A stretch of 64,000 bases of DNA, from contig NW_027043830.1 in the NCBI RefSeq assembly GCF_037102585.1, positions 1,073,005 through 1,137,004 on the forward strand, given 5' to 3'. Origin of the DNA: Saccharomycopsis crataegensis (lineage: Eukaryota > Ascomycota > Saccharomycetes > Ascoideales > Saccharomycopsidaceae). Shown piece by piece: positions 50,967 through 61,834 of the stretch; the stretch's first letter is position 1; each line of letters opens with the position of its first letter. Both the position numbers and the translations under genes were made by a program. The notes beneath the pieces are model-generated. The model was not told where the DNA came from. It saw only the letters and a program-made list of their open reading frames with translations, and did not search any database.

Positions 50967-53900
50967 TCAATAGATATTAGCAGACTTACCATCACTGTAA
51001 AACTCGACAAAAGGATCCTTACTTTCATTATCGTCACAAAATTTTGGATTTTTTCTTCTAAAGTAAACTCTCTTTGCCCATTTCCATCCCTCACAACCAA
51101 TGAGGAATAGAACTGTGAATGCAATAGCAATCCCCCATTCACGTCCAATTGAACCATGCAAAAACACTTTGTTGTTGATAACAGGTATATAGATTACCGG
51201 AAACACCGACACACTGGCAAGAACTATTGACCATAACAAAAATTGATTTTCCCAGAGATCTCTGGCTAAAGAAACATACCACTGGGTTTTTGATTCGGGC
51301 CGCATATTGAAAAACGAATACCTTACATGAACACATTCCCATGCTAATAATAAGGCACACCAAGTAAATCCAGAAAATGCGGCGGAACGGCCTCGGAATA
51401 CCAAGTTACATCCCACACTGCTTGTATTACAAGATTCCCCCAAATTCCCATCTCCCAAACCATATACCACGCTAACAAAAATGACAATACAACAAAGGGC
51501 CATCCATGCACCATAAACAAACATATCAAGTACCAACTCTTTGCTAAAGATTGTTTTGTTTGGTGGCAAGTCAAGAATATCATCGCTCGCTTGTTCTTGC
51601 CCTAAGCCCATTGCCGGAAAACATGAAGTCACAACAATAATCCAGAGCACTTCAACCGGTGATAACGGGAACACTGAGTACCCATCACTATCAATAAAAG
51701 CTAATCCCACAAGCAAGTATAACGCCTGTGCCACGTTTTCAGCAAGCAATTGTAACACAAACTTTTGAATATTACTCGACATACGACGACCTTCTTCGAT
51801 AGCGTGCAAGATTGAAGCAAAGTTATCATCTGTCAACACAAGATCAGCAGCATCTTTAGCTACGTCCGAGCCATTAAGACCCATAGCAATCCCAACATCA
51901 GCTTTTTTAAGAGATGGAGAGTCATTCACTCCATCACCAGTCATTGCACAAAATTTTCCACGACGATGTAATGCTTCAATCATCCGAACTTTGGTTTGAG
52001 GCGCACACCTGGCAATCACAAGAGGTAACACTGGCAACATATCAATTTCTTTGTCTGATAGCTTATCAAATTGGGTAGCTGTCATACACATGCTATCATT
52101 CACCTCTTGAGAATAATGAGAAAGGTTTGAAGGAAGGATTCCTACTTCTTTGGCAATGGCTCTGGCAGTACCTAACATGTCACCTGTCAACATATGGACA
52201 TTGATCCCGGCATTATGACAAAGACGGACAGATTCCTTAGTCTCAGGGCGAGGTGGATCATATATGCCGACCAATCCAAGAAAGGTAAGACCCGACTCAA
52301 CGGAGTCACGATCTTCGAGATATTCTGACGCATCAATTATACGTTCGGCAAATGCCAAAACTCTAAGACCTTCTTTTGAAAGACTGTTCATATTTTCTTC
52401 AATAAATGATTTATCATTAGCAGTCAAAGGAATAAGCTCTTCTTTATTGGAGCCAGGGCCATACCAAGATTCACATCTCTCAAGAATCCGCTCCACTGCA
52501 CCTTTACTATAAACTTTTGTTTTCTTCTCAGAAACATAAACTGAAGACATTCTCTTAATGGATGAGTCAAAAGGAAATTCATGTAAATGTTTCAACTTTT
52601 GTGACTCAATAAATTCAGTCCTATCATAGCCTAATCTCTTGGTAAAAACACAAATCGCAATTTCAGTGGCGTCACCTTGAGCTCCCCATTTTCCGTCATT
52701 ATTATGAACCGATGCCACGTTTGCCAAAGTCGCCACAGTTATCCATTTTTTAAAAATTTCAGGATATTGAACTTCGTTAGTGAACTTTGGTCTATGTTCC
52801 AATTCATCAATCAGTTTTGGAGAGGCAGGATAGAACACCACTTTGCCAGCTGTTGGGTCGTACACTTCATTACAATCATCCACCATATATGTTCCCACTG
52901 TAGAAACCCAAACTTTTTTCACAATCATTTTTCCTAAGGTCAATGTTCCAGTTTTATCCGAGCAAATATCATCAATTCCTCCTAGAGCTTCAAGAGAGTC
53001 TAGCTTCCTAACAATAACATTTTTGCTAACCATAACATCAGCACCAACAGCCATAGTGATGGTCAAAACAACAACAAGGGATGATGGGATCATTGATAAG
53101 GCAACACAAATGGCATAAATAGCGACACTCCTATTAACATCCATCTTATGGGAGGCCATAACCACAATTGCGAAAATAACTGCGACAAAAAAAAGAAGGA
53201 TTGCCATCCAAGACAATTTCCGTTGCAATGGGGTACCAACATTGGTTCCTAGAACGTTTTGAATAATATTCAAAGAAGTTTTAGCAACTGCCTTGATAGT
53301 AGAGATTTCAGGGGACGGTTTAACAATAATGGCTTCATCAGAAGATTTCAAAGAATCAGCAATTTTCCCAATTTCTTGGTGCAATCCTGTAGCCACCACA
53401 ATACCAGTGGCACGGCCTTTGGTGACAACTGAGGAGGAATAGGCAATATTCAATCGGTCACCAACGGGAATAGGTTCTTGATTCGTATAAGTTTTCTCAG
53501 GATTTTTAGCGACTGGCAAAGATTCACCTGTCAATAAGGCCTCGTCGGTTTCAATGTTTACACCTTGTATTAAACGCAAATCTGCAGGAATGGTATCACC
53601 AACACTAATTTTGACAATATCACCAGGAACTAATTCTTCCGCGTTGATAGTGCTGGTTTTCCCACTCCTAACAACAGTAGCCGAAGGAGAGCTTAGGGAC
53701 CGCAACGAGCCCATGGTCTTTTCTGCTTTGATTTCTTGAATAAAGCCTACAAACACATTGACAAAGACCACAAAGCCGATAACGCCTGCAGAAATCCAAT
53801 CTCTAATGCAAAATGCAATAACCATAGAGATTATCAATACAAGAACCATGGCGTTGAACACTTGATGAGCGAGAATTCGCAAATAAGAGATGGTGTGGTC

Positions 53901-54071
53901 ATCGCCCAAGTTGTTGAGGCCATACTTGTGGGTTAAGCCGGCAATTTGCGAATCTTGCAACCCATTAACTACGTCAGTTAGGCATATTTCAGCACATTGC
54001 TCAACATTCAAGCGATAAGGTTCATTTTCGTAAATTTCTGTTTTTTTGGTAACATGGGCAAGAACGACCAT
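50967..54071 (-). CDS. ENA1: ENA-type Na+/Li+ (K+) efflux P-type ATPase
   Basis: This is a plasma-membrane P2D (IID) ATPase that pumps sodium, lithium or potassium out of the cell, giving tolerance to salt and alkaline pH. The protein has 1034 residues; S. cerevisiae Ena1 has 1091, the difference being mostly in loops and the tail. Motifs present are the N-terminal cation-ATPase domain, TGES in DEALLTGESLPVAKNP, the phosphorylated Asp372 in SDKTGTLTLGKM, KGAVERILERC, MLTGDMLGTARAIA, and MTGDGVNDSPSLKKADVGIAMG. Helix 4 has SMIPSSLVVVLTITMA, the ENA-type variant of the PEGLP region. Ten membrane helices fit the pattern. It is convergent with the MFS gene. ENA genes are often tandemly repeated; only one copy is seen here. 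Confidence 0.92.
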   Translation of the reverse strand: MVVLAHVTKKTEIYENEPYRLNVEQCAEICLTDVVNGLQDSQIAGLTHKYGLNNLGDDHTISYLRILAHQVFNAMVLVLIISMVIAFCIRDWISAGVIGFVVFVNVFVGFIQEIKAEKTMGSLRSLSSPSATVVRSGKTSTINAEELVPGDIVKISVGDTIPADLRLIQGVNIETDEALLTGESLPVAKNPEKTYTNQEPIPVGDRLNIAYSSSVVTKGRATGIVVATGLHQEIGKIADSLKSSDEAIIVKPSPEISTIKAVAKTSLNIIQNVLGTNVGTPLQRKLSWMAILLFFVAVIFAIVVMASHKMDVNRSVAIYAICVALSMIPSSLVVVLTITMAVGADVMVSKNVIVRKLDSLEALGGIDDICSDKTGTLTLGKMIVKKVWVSTVGTYMVDDCNEVYDPTAGKVVFYPASPKLIDELEHRPKFTNEVQYPEIFKKWITVATLANVASVHNNDGKWGAQGDATEIAICVFTKRLGYDRTEFIESQKLKHLHEFPFDSSIKRMSSVYVSEKKTKVYSKGAVERILERCESWYGPGSNKEELIPLTANDKSFIEENMNSLSKEGLRVLAFAERIIDASEYLEDRDSVESGLTFLGLVGIYDPPRPETKESVRLCHNAGINVHMLTGDMLGTARAIAKEVGILPSNLSHYSQEVNDSMCMTATQFDKLSDKEIDMLPVLPLVIARCAPQTKVRMIEALHRRGKFCAMTGDGVNDSPSLKKADVGIAMGLNGSDVAKDAADLVLTDDNFASILHAIEEGRRMSSNIQKFVLQLLAENVAQALYLLVGLAFIDSDGYSVFPLSPVEVLWIIVVTSCFPAMGLGQEQASDDILDLPPNKTIFSKELVLDMFVYGAWMALCCIVIFVSVVYGLGDGNLGESCNTSSVGCNLVFRGRSAAFSGFTWCALLLAWECVHVRYSFFNMRPESKTQWYVSLARDLWENQFLLWSIVLASVSVFPVIYIPVINNKVFLHGSIGREWGIAIAFTVLFLIGCEGWKWAKRVYFRRKNPKFCDDNESKDPFVEFYSDGKSANIY

Positions 54072-54387
54072 CAGCGCCGTTATTGGTGTGAATAGAAATG
54101 GAATTGGACCTTAATTTTCACGATAAAAAAGTTTCAAAAAACCAGTTTCAGGAAAATAGTACTAGTAATCGGAATGTTTTTTCTTTTTTTTTTTTGTTTG
54201 TTTAAACAACGATTGCTTTTTGAAATTATGTGCTTACTGTATAAGATTTTTTTTATGGATTCATATGAGATAAGCAAAATTTTCCTTGTACTGCCATTCC
54301 ATGGTGACCCTGAAGTATGACGTAAATGACGTCTTGCTGTATCGTTACTACCTGCTGGAGCGTTGTGCGTTCACTGGATCCACCATA
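54072..54387. promoter_or_regulatory. ENA promoter region up to the second transposon copy
   Basis: Only 316 bp separate the ENA start codon from the inserted transposon end, so the transposon lies inside or just beyond the ENA promoter. T runs occur at 54186-54195 and 54248-54254. CRE-like ATGACGT words appear at 54317-54323 and 54327-54333, of the kind bound by Sko1 upstream of ENA1 in S. cerevisiae; their function here is inferred. Confidence 0.4.
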
Positions 54388-55238
54388 CAGTGTTTTCATT
54401 TTTTATTCGTACCAACCACCGGAAATGTTCATACCAGTGGCAAAAAATAATTCATACCGACTTCCGGTATTTTTCGTACCACCGCAGTGGGATTTATTCA
54501 GACCATCTAAGAAAAATAGTTCATACTATTGCACTTCAATTATTCATACCAACAGTATATAAAATTCATATTAATTCCTTTCTTTTTTTAAGTGACTGGC
54601 TCTATAAGCCTCTAAGCTACTCAGTTTAATCAAATTATACTCATTTTTTCCATAATTCTGTGCTACTTTCTACAAAGCCTGATATCTATAATACTATTAA
54701 TAGTAGCACGTAATTACGGTTTTCAAAAAAAGGGAACGAGTGTATGGTAAGCTGTTCTCCATATAAAGTGAGCAATTCCCACTTTTATTGCTTAATTAGG
54801 GCTCTATATGATCACTAGATTACATACAAAAAAAAAAGCATAAGCTTTTACTGCCAAAACTAAGTATGGACTTGAAAGCCAAGACACTAACTGATGGGTA
54901 TGTTGATGGCCTAGGTAATAGATTCTATACTGAACCAAGTGAAATGACTTTAGAGTCTGAAATAGCACCAGTTGAAGCTTGCTTTAGTTACAGTGACTAT
55001 AAGCATTTTGAAAAACCAGGTATTATGAAAATTGATCCTATTTTCGAAGAAGAAGATGCTGAGATGGAAACAGAAATGAAAGATCGAAGATATAGAGGTT
55101 CGTACCGGTATTATAATCAAGCTGTCAAACAAAGATTTTGGCAATTGGTCATGGAAGAAGGTGTATTAGCTTACAAGGCTGCAAAATTAGAAGATATACC
55201 TTTGCAAACTGCTTACACATGGAAAAGAAATTGGAACA
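54388..55238 (+). mobile_element. Truncated second copy of the Tc1/mariner-type transposon
   Basis: The copy is preceded by TA (54386-54387) and begins with the same CAGTGTTTTC end and left terminal repeat (to about 54570). It runs to a point equivalent to 46877 in the full copy. The last 1.5 kb, with the catalytic core and right end, are missing. At 55236-55238 (ACA, shared by both partners) the sequence changes abruptly to the subtelomeric repeat. Nucleotide differences from the full copy are scattered, so it is not a recent copy. Confidence 0.88.
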
Positions 55239-55243
55239 TATAG
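54866..55243 (+). pseudogene. Transposase remnant (N-terminal part only)
   Basis: The 125-codon frame corresponds to the first about 130 residues of the intact transposase at 46493-47821, including the helix-turn-helix. Several substitutions and small in-frame deletions fall in the acidic segment (MDIM lost, one Glu fewer). It runs into the adjacent repeat, where a TAG stop follows within two codons. The catalytic domain is absent, so it cannot transpose; a DNA-binding fragment could in principle still be made. Confidence 0.88.
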
Positions 55244-55907
55244 CTAGATAAAGGCAGCCAGAGCGCAATCGCATACATTTTTGCAGCGAGAGCGCAGCGG
55301 GTTTGTATGGGGCGAAAAAATGGTTGTTAGCAGAGTGCAGCGAGAGCGCAATGGGCTAGCAGCGAGAGCGCAATGGCGATTATGGGCACTTTAAGTGGGG
55401 ATATTTGGGATCTGAGAAGTGGAATGTGGAGTAGAGAAAAATAGTATTTTTTTTAAGTATTTATATTTGGGATATCTTGGATATTGAAAATGGGAAAAGC
55501 AGGGGTGCGGGACCCGCTCCGTGGTGGAAATGTACCAGAGCAGCGGGCTGAGCGGGGCCTGAGCTGGATGATTTGTGTGGTAATTAAAAAATAAAAGATG
55601 AGTGAAGAGAAAGTGGAGGTGATTTGATATATTATGAGGATATGATGATTGATTAGGGTATTTATATTGAAAATCAGAGCGGTAAGTTGGCGGAGAATTG
55701 CGGTGGTTTGTGTGATAATATGGTGATGAAAGTTTGAATGTAATGAGAATTATTTTGGGAAAGAGAAGATAAGGAAAAAAAGTAAGTATATCATCAATAT
55801 AATTAGGAGATTTGGAATTGATTAGGTCAAAAAAATGGAGAAAATCGTAGGAAAATGTAGGAAAAATTGAAGATGATAGTTTTGATGGTCGGGGTTGGGT
55901 GTATGTA
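55239..55907 (+). repeat. Block A, copy 1
   Basis: It opens TATAGCTAGATAAAGG and includes a cluster of AGCGAGAGCGCA words (about 55287-55375). It then has an about 450-bp core beginning near 55455 (TATCTTGGATATTG) that recurs elsewhere. It directly joins the truncated transposon on the left and block B on the right. Confidence 0.85.
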
Positions 55908-56213
55908 TTACCTAGGGATACAGACGCGCAATCTGGAGAAATGCAATACATTGCAGCACAACCAGGAGACATTTTTAAATGATGAATATTTAGTGGACAT
56001 GGCTAGTAATGATGCTGTTGAAATCTGGAGAGGATTTTGAGCAAAAATATATAATTTTATCTGAAAGATAATATAATGTGGTAGAGATATTGGCGTTTGA
56101 AATTTGCGTTGCACCAACAGGAGAAATTGATTGGCACAGTTCGGAGAAATTCGCAGGGGGTTTGGGACCCTATTGGGAAATCAGGAGAAATTTAGCATGA
56201 TTAAGAGGTCCCA
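55908..56213 (+). repeat. Block B, copy 1 (GGAG subfamily)
   Basis: It starts TTACCTAGGGATACAG. It belongs to the subfamily in which internal motifs read CAGGAGAAAT or close variants. It is about 93% identical by eye to the copy at 59057. Confidence 0.85.
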
Positions 56214-56377
56214 ATGAAAAAAGTGGGATTGTCATTTGAAAATTATAATATAGAGTATGGAGATGTGATTGTAAAAGCTCATGAATGTAGTAATTTAATT
56301 AAAAGAAAAATCAATTTAAAATCATATAAAACTATAAATTTTGAAGGCGTGTTAGAAAAATATAATCTATTTTTGTT

Positions 56378-56807
56378 AAGTATTTATATTTGGGATATCT
56401 TGGATATTGAAAATGGGAAAAGCAGGGGTGCAGGACCCGTTCCGTGGTGGAAATGTACCAGAGCAGGATGATTTGTGTGGTAATTAAAAAATAAAAGATG
56501 AGTGAAGAGAAAGTGGAGGTGATTTGATATATTATGAGGATAGGATGATTGATCAGGGTATTTATATTGAAAATCAGAGCGGTCAGTTGGCGGAGAATTG
56601 CGGTGGTTTGTGTGATAATATGGTGATGAAAGTTTGAATGTAATGAGAATTATTTTGGGAAATAGAAGATAAGGAAAAAAAGTAAGTATATCATCAATAT
56701 ATTTAGGAGATCTGGAATTGATTAGGTCAAAAAAATGGAGAAAATCGTAGGAAAATGTAGGAAAAATTGAAGATGATAGTTTTGATGGTCGGGGTTGGGT
56801 GTATGTA
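56378..56807 (+). repeat. Block A core without its 5' part
   Basis: The about 430-bp core of block A recurs here without the AGCGAGAGCGCA cluster. It lacks an internal 24-bp GC-rich segment (GCGGGCTGAGCGGGGCC and neighbours) present at 55545-55568. It recurs at 59527-59956. Confidence 0.8.
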
Positions 56808-57967
56808 TGAGATGATCCTATATTTTGAAAGAAAAAAAAAGGTTATGAAAAAAGTAGGATCAGTTATGAAATAGTTGGGTGATTTTAATATAGGTTTGAT
56901 GATAATAGTTAGGATTGAGAATAAAATGTGGTGGAAAAATAGGGATGGTAAAGTTTTGGTGAAGGTCGGGGATCTTGTATGGGTGTATGGTTGAGAGATG
57001 GGAGGTGAATGTCTATGTAATTTAGAAAAAAAAAGATTTATGAAAAAAGTAAGATCAGTTATGAAATATTTGAGAGATTTTATTATAGATTTGATTCTAA
57101 AATATCAGATGGAAAGTAGAATGTGATAGAAAAATGAAGATAATATGGAATTTTGATGGGATATGTGTAGTAGAGAAGGAGATTATGGGGATGATATTTT
57201 GAGAGTATTTTTTATTCAATAGAAAAAGTAAGATTGTTTATGAGATGATTGATTGATTTTAATATAGATTGAGATGTAAAATGTTGGATTGAGGAGAAAA
57301 TGTGGGAGAGAAATGAGGATGATGATGATTTTTGATGGGAGTGGGGATGAATGTAGGTAAGAAATAGAGGTCTAGATATTTTTGAGAAAAAGTTATTGAA
57401 AAAAAAAGGAGGATTGTTGATGGAATATTTGAGAGATTTTAGTATGATTATAATCATAAAATAGGTGATTAAAATAAAAATGTGTAAGGGAAATCAGGTT
57501 AGATGAATTTTGGTGATGGTCGGGGGTCATGTATGTGTGTGAATTTAAGGGTGAGGTATTTTTGAAAAAAAAAGTGAGAGAGAAAAAGAAAGATTGTTTA
57601 TGAAATATTTGGGAAATTTTAATATAGATATGATTGTTAAGTAGGAGATGGAAATGAAAATATGGTGGGAAAATGAGGTGATGTTCGAAGGTCATATGTG
57701 AGTATGAGTGAGAATTTAAGGGTGAGGTATTTTTGAAAAAAAAAGTGAGAGAGGAAAAAAAAGATTGTTTATCAAATATTTGGGAAATTTTGATATAGAT
57801 ATGATTGTTAAGTAGGAGAGGGAAATAAAAATGTGGCGAAGAAATTAGGTAAGTAATTTTTGAAGAAGATCGGGATTATTGTAAGTATGAGAAATAGATG
57901 TGTAGATATTAATGAAAAAAAAAGAGAGAGAGAAAAAGTAAGATTTTAGATGAAATAATTGAGATCA
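56785..57967 (+). repeat. Degenerate satellite of about 180 bp, tract 1
   Basis: Related units share GATGGTCGGGG, an A8-9 run followed by GTGAGAGAG/GTAAGAT, GATTGTTTATGAAATATTTG and TTTTAATATAGAT. Anchor positions 56784, 56961, 57155, 57334, 57515, 57680 and 57865 give spacings of 165-194 bp. Confidence 0.75.
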
Positions 57968-59010
57968 TTACCTAGGGATACAGTCGCGCAATCCGCCGGA
58001 ATGCCATACATTGCAGCACAATCAGCCGGAATTTTTAAATGATGAATACTCGGTGGAAATGGCTAGTAATAATGCTGTTGAAATCTGGAGAGGATGCTGA
58101 GCAAAAATATATAATTTTATCTGAAAGATAATATAATGTGGTAGAGATATTGGCGCTTGAAATGTGCGTTGCACAATCAGCCATAATGTTTTGGCATAAT
58201 CCGCGGAAATATGCAGGGGGTTTGGGACCCCGTTCCACAATCAGCGGAATTCTCTACATCTTCAGCAGAAATCATTTGAGAGCTAACGAGGGTGAGATAC
58301 ATATAGCTAGATAAAGGCAGCCAGAGCGCAATCGCATACATTTTTGCAGCGAGAGCGCAGCGGGTTTGTATGAGGCGAAAAAATGGTTGTTAGCAGAGTG
58401 CAGCGAGAGTGCAGCGAGAGCGCAATGGGCTAGCAGCGAGAGCGCAATGGCGATTATGGGCACTTAAAGTGGGGATATTTGGGATCTGAGAAGTGGAATG
58501 TGGAGTAGAGAAAAATAGTATTTTTTTAATGTCTTTATATTTGAGATATCTTGGATATTGAAAATGGGAAAAGCGGGGGTGTGGGACCCGTTCCGTGGTG
58601 GAAATGTACCAGAGCAGCGGGCTGAGCGGGGCCTGAGCTGGATGATTTGTGTGGTAATTAAAAAATAAAAGATGAGTGAAGAGAAAGTGGAGGTGATTTG
58701 ATATATTATGAGGATAGGATGATTGATTAGGGTATCTATATTGAAAATCAGAGAGGTCAGTTGGCGGAGAATTGCGGTGGTTTGTGTGATAATATGGTGA
58801 TGAAAGTTTGAATGTAATGAGAATTATTTTGGGAAATAGAAGATAAGGAAAAAAAGTAAGTATATCATCAATATATTTAGGAGATCTGGAATTGATTAGG
58901 TCAAAAAAATGGAGAAAATCGTAGGAAAATGTAGGAAAAATTGAAGATGATAGTTTTGATGGTCGGGGTTGGGTGTATGTATGAGATGATCCTATATTTT
59001 GAAAGAAAAA
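57640..59010 (+). repeat. Segmental direct duplication, copy 1 (offset about 5.0 kb)
   Basis: It corresponds to about 62640-64000: offset 5000 bp in the satellite part and 4995 bp in blocks B and A, the difference being a small indel near 57917. The second copy runs off the window end. Confidence 0.88.
57968..58301 (+). repeat. Block B, copy 2 (GCCGG subfamily)
   Basis: It starts TTACCTAGGGATACAG; its internal motifs read CAATCAGCCGGAAT or close variants. It ends GAGGGTGAGATAC and is followed directly by block A. Confidence 0.87.
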
Positions 59011-59056
59011 AAAAGGTTATGAAAAAAGTAGGATCAGTTATGAAATAGTTGGGTGA
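58302..59056 (+). repeat. Block A, copy 2
   Basis: The full block has one extra AGTGCAGCGAG unit in the AGCGAGAGCGCA cluster compared with copy 1 (58400-58412 region). It is followed by part of a satellite unit and then block B copy 3. Confidence 0.85.
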
Positions 59057-59362
59057 TTACCTAGGGATACAGACGCACAATCTGGAGAAATGCCATACAT
59101 TGCAGCACAACCAGGAGACATTTTTAAATGAAGAATATTTGGTGGAAATGGCTAGTAAAGATGATGTTGGGATCTGGAGAGAATGCTGAGCAAAAATATA
59201 TAATTTAATCTGAAGGATAATATAATGTGGTAGAGATATTGGCGTTTGAAATTTGCGTTGCACCAACAGGAGAAATTGGTTGGCACAGTTCGGAGAAATT
59301 CGCAGGGGGTTTGGGACCCTATTGTGAAATCAGGAGAAATTTAGCATGATTAAGAGGTCCCA
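59057..59362 (+). repeat. Block B, copy 3 (GGAG subfamily)
   Basis: It has the same arrangement as copy 1 with scattered substitutions; it lies at the left end of the second 3149-bp-offset duplicate. Confidence 0.85.
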
Positions 59363-60809
59363 ATGAAAAAAGTGGGATTGTCATTTGAAAATTATAATAT
59401 AGAGTATGGAGATGTGATTGTAAAAGCTCATGAATGTAGTAATTTAATTAAAAGAAAAATCAATTTAAAATCATATAAAACTATAAATTTTGAAGGCGTG
59501 TTAGAAAAATATAATCTATTTTTGTTAAGTATTTATATTTGGGATATCTTGGATATTGAAAATGGGAAAAGCAGGGGTGCAGGACCCGTTCCGTGGTGGA
59601 AATGTACCAGAGCAGGATGATTTGTGTGGTAATTAAAAAATAAAAGATGAGTGAAGAGAAAGTGGAGGTGATTTGATATATTATGAGGATAGGATGATTG
59701 ATCAGGGTATTTATATTGAAAATCAGAGCGGTCAGTTGGCGGAGAATTGCGGTGGTTTGTGTGATAATATGGTGATGAAAGTTTGAATGTAATGAGAATT
59801 ATTTTGGGAAATAGAAGATAAGGAAAAAAAGTAAGTATATCATCAATATATTTAGGAGATCTGGAATTGATTAGGTCAAAAAAATGGAGAAAATCGTAGG
59901 AAAATGTAGGAAAAATTGAAGATGATAGTTTTGATGGTCGGGGTTGGGTGTATGTATGAGATGATCCTATATTTTGAAAGAAAAAAAAAGGTTATGAAAA
60001 AAGTAGGATCAGTTATGAAATAGTTGGGTGATTTTAATATAGGTTTGATGATAATAGTTAGGATTGAGAATAAAATGTGGTGGAAAAATAGGGATGGTAA
60101 AGTTTTGGTGAAGGTCGGGGATCTTGTATGGGTGTATGGTTGAGAGATGGGAGGTGAATGTCTATGTAATTTAGAAAAAAAAAGATTTATGAAAAAAGTA
60201 AGATCAGTTATGAAATATTTGAGAGATTTTATTATAGATTTGATTCTAAAATATCAGATGGAAAGTAGAATGTGATAGAAAAATGAAGATAATATGGAAT
60301 TTTGATGGGATATGTGTAGTAGAGAAGGAGATTATGGGGATGATATTTTGAGAGTATTTTTTATTCAATAGAAAAAGTAAGATTGTTTATGAGATGATTG
60401 ATTGATTTTAATATAGATTGAGATGTAAAATGTTGGATTGAGGAGAAAATGTGGGAGAGAAATGAGGATGATGATGATTTTTGATGGGAGTGGGGATGAA
60501 TGTAGGTAAGAAATAGAGGTCTAGATATTTTTGAGAAAAAGTTATTGAAAAAAAAAGGAGGATTGTTGATGGAATATTTGAGAGATTTTAGTATGATTAT
60601 AATCATAAAATAGGTGATTAAAATAAAAATGTGTAAGGGAAATCAGGTTAGATGAATTTTGGTGATGGTCGGGGGTCATGTATGTGTGTGAATTTAAGGG
60701 TGAGGTATTTTTGAAAAAAAAAGTGAGAGAGAAAAAGAAAGATTGTTTATGAAATATTTGGGAAATTTTAATATAGATATGATTGTTAAGTAGGAGATGG
60801 AAATGAAAA
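59057..60809 (+). repeat. Segmental direct duplication, copy 2 (offset 3149 bp)
   Basis: Partner of 55908-57660. The copies diverge after 57660/60809, where this copy enters a regular 179-bp tandem array. Confidence 0.9.
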
Positions 60810-61190
60810 TGTGGTGGGAAATCAGGTTGGATGAATTTTGGCGATGGTCGGGGGTCATGTATGTGTGTGAATTTAAGGGTGAGGTATTTTCGAAAAAAAA
60901 AGTGCGAGAGAAAAAGGAAGATTGTTTATGAAATATTTGGGAAATTGTAATATAGATATGATTGTTAAGTAGGAGATGTAAATGAAAATGTGGTGGGAAA
61001 TCAGGTTGGATGAATTTTGGTGATGGTCGGGGGTCATGTATGTGTGTGAATTTAAGGGTGAGGTATTTTCGAAAAAAAAAGTGAGAGAGAAAAAGGAAGA
61101 TTGTTTATGAAATATTTGGGAAATTGTAATATAGATATGATTGTTAAGTAGGAGATGTAAATGAAAATGTGGCGGAGAAATTAGGTGAGT
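60655..61190 (+). repeat. 179-bp tandem repeat, three near-identical units
   Basis: GATGGTCGGGGGTCATG anchors at 60664, 60843 and 61022, an exact 179-bp period twice. Units differ by only a few bases (for example TTTTTG/TTTTCG before the A run). This is the most homogeneous part of the satellite. Confidence 0.88.
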
Positions 61191-61501
61191 AATTTTTGAG
61201 GAAGATCGGGATTATTGTATGTATGAGAAATAGATGTGTAGATATTAATGGAAAAAAAAAGAGAGAGAGAAAAAGTAAGATTGTAGATGAAATAATTGAG
61301 ATCATTTTATGTGGATAAGATCATGATATGGAATATTGAGAAATAATTGAGAGATAAAAATAGGGTATGTTGAATTTTGGTGAAGGTCGGGGGATGATGT
61401 ATTGTGGAGAAATGAGGGAGATTTATTTTGAAGAAAAAGAGAGTGAAAAAAAAAAGTGAGATTGTTTATGGAATGTTTGAAGGATTTCAATATGATTAAG
61501 A

Positions 61502-61834
61502 TTACCTAGGGATACAGTCGCGCAATCCGCCGGAATGCCATACATTGCAGCACAATCAGCCGGAATTTTTAAATGATGAATACTGGGTGGAAATGGCTAG
61601 TAATGATGCTGTTGAAATCTGGAGAGGATGCTGAGCAAAAATATATAATTTTATCTGAAAGATAATATAATGTGGTAGAGATATTGGCGCTTGAAATGTG
61701 CGTTGCACAATCAGCCATAATGTTTTGGCATAATCCGCGGAAATATGCAGGGGGTTTGGGACCCCGTTCCACAATCAGCGGAATTCTCTACATCTTCAGC
61801 AGAAATCATTTGAGAGCTAACGAGGGTGAGATAC
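61502..61834 (+). repeat. Block B, copy 4 (GCCGG subfamily)
   Basis: It is nearly identical to copies 2 and 5 up to GAGGGTGAGATAC, after which it is followed by different sequence instead of block A. Confidence 0.87.

Larger units (their letters stand above)
55908..57660 (+). repeat. Segmental direct duplication, copy 1 (offset 3149 bp)
   Basis: It corresponds to 59057-60809. From about 56175 onward the two copies are identical or nearly so over about 1.5 kb, including an 85-codon frame (56214-56471 and 59363-59620) with the same translation. Confidence 0.9.

Noticed and set aside
50967-50990. GTAAGT donor-like sequence at the end of the ENA gene
   Set aside because: No downstream acceptor-joined frame with ENA-like sequence was visible. 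The reading frame ends a few codons later at a normal stop and the protein length is acceptable.
55391-55972. 193-codon minus-strand ORF and other minus-strand ORFs in the repeat region
   Set aside because: They arise from the C-poor, stop-poor complement of repeat DNA, are repeated with the blocks, and have low-complexity Ser/Pro/His/Tyr composition.
56214-56471. 85-codon ORF repeated exactly at 59363-59620
   Set aside because: Identity is explained by the recent 3149-bp-offset duplication. The frame runs through block A core sequence that is non-coding in other copies.
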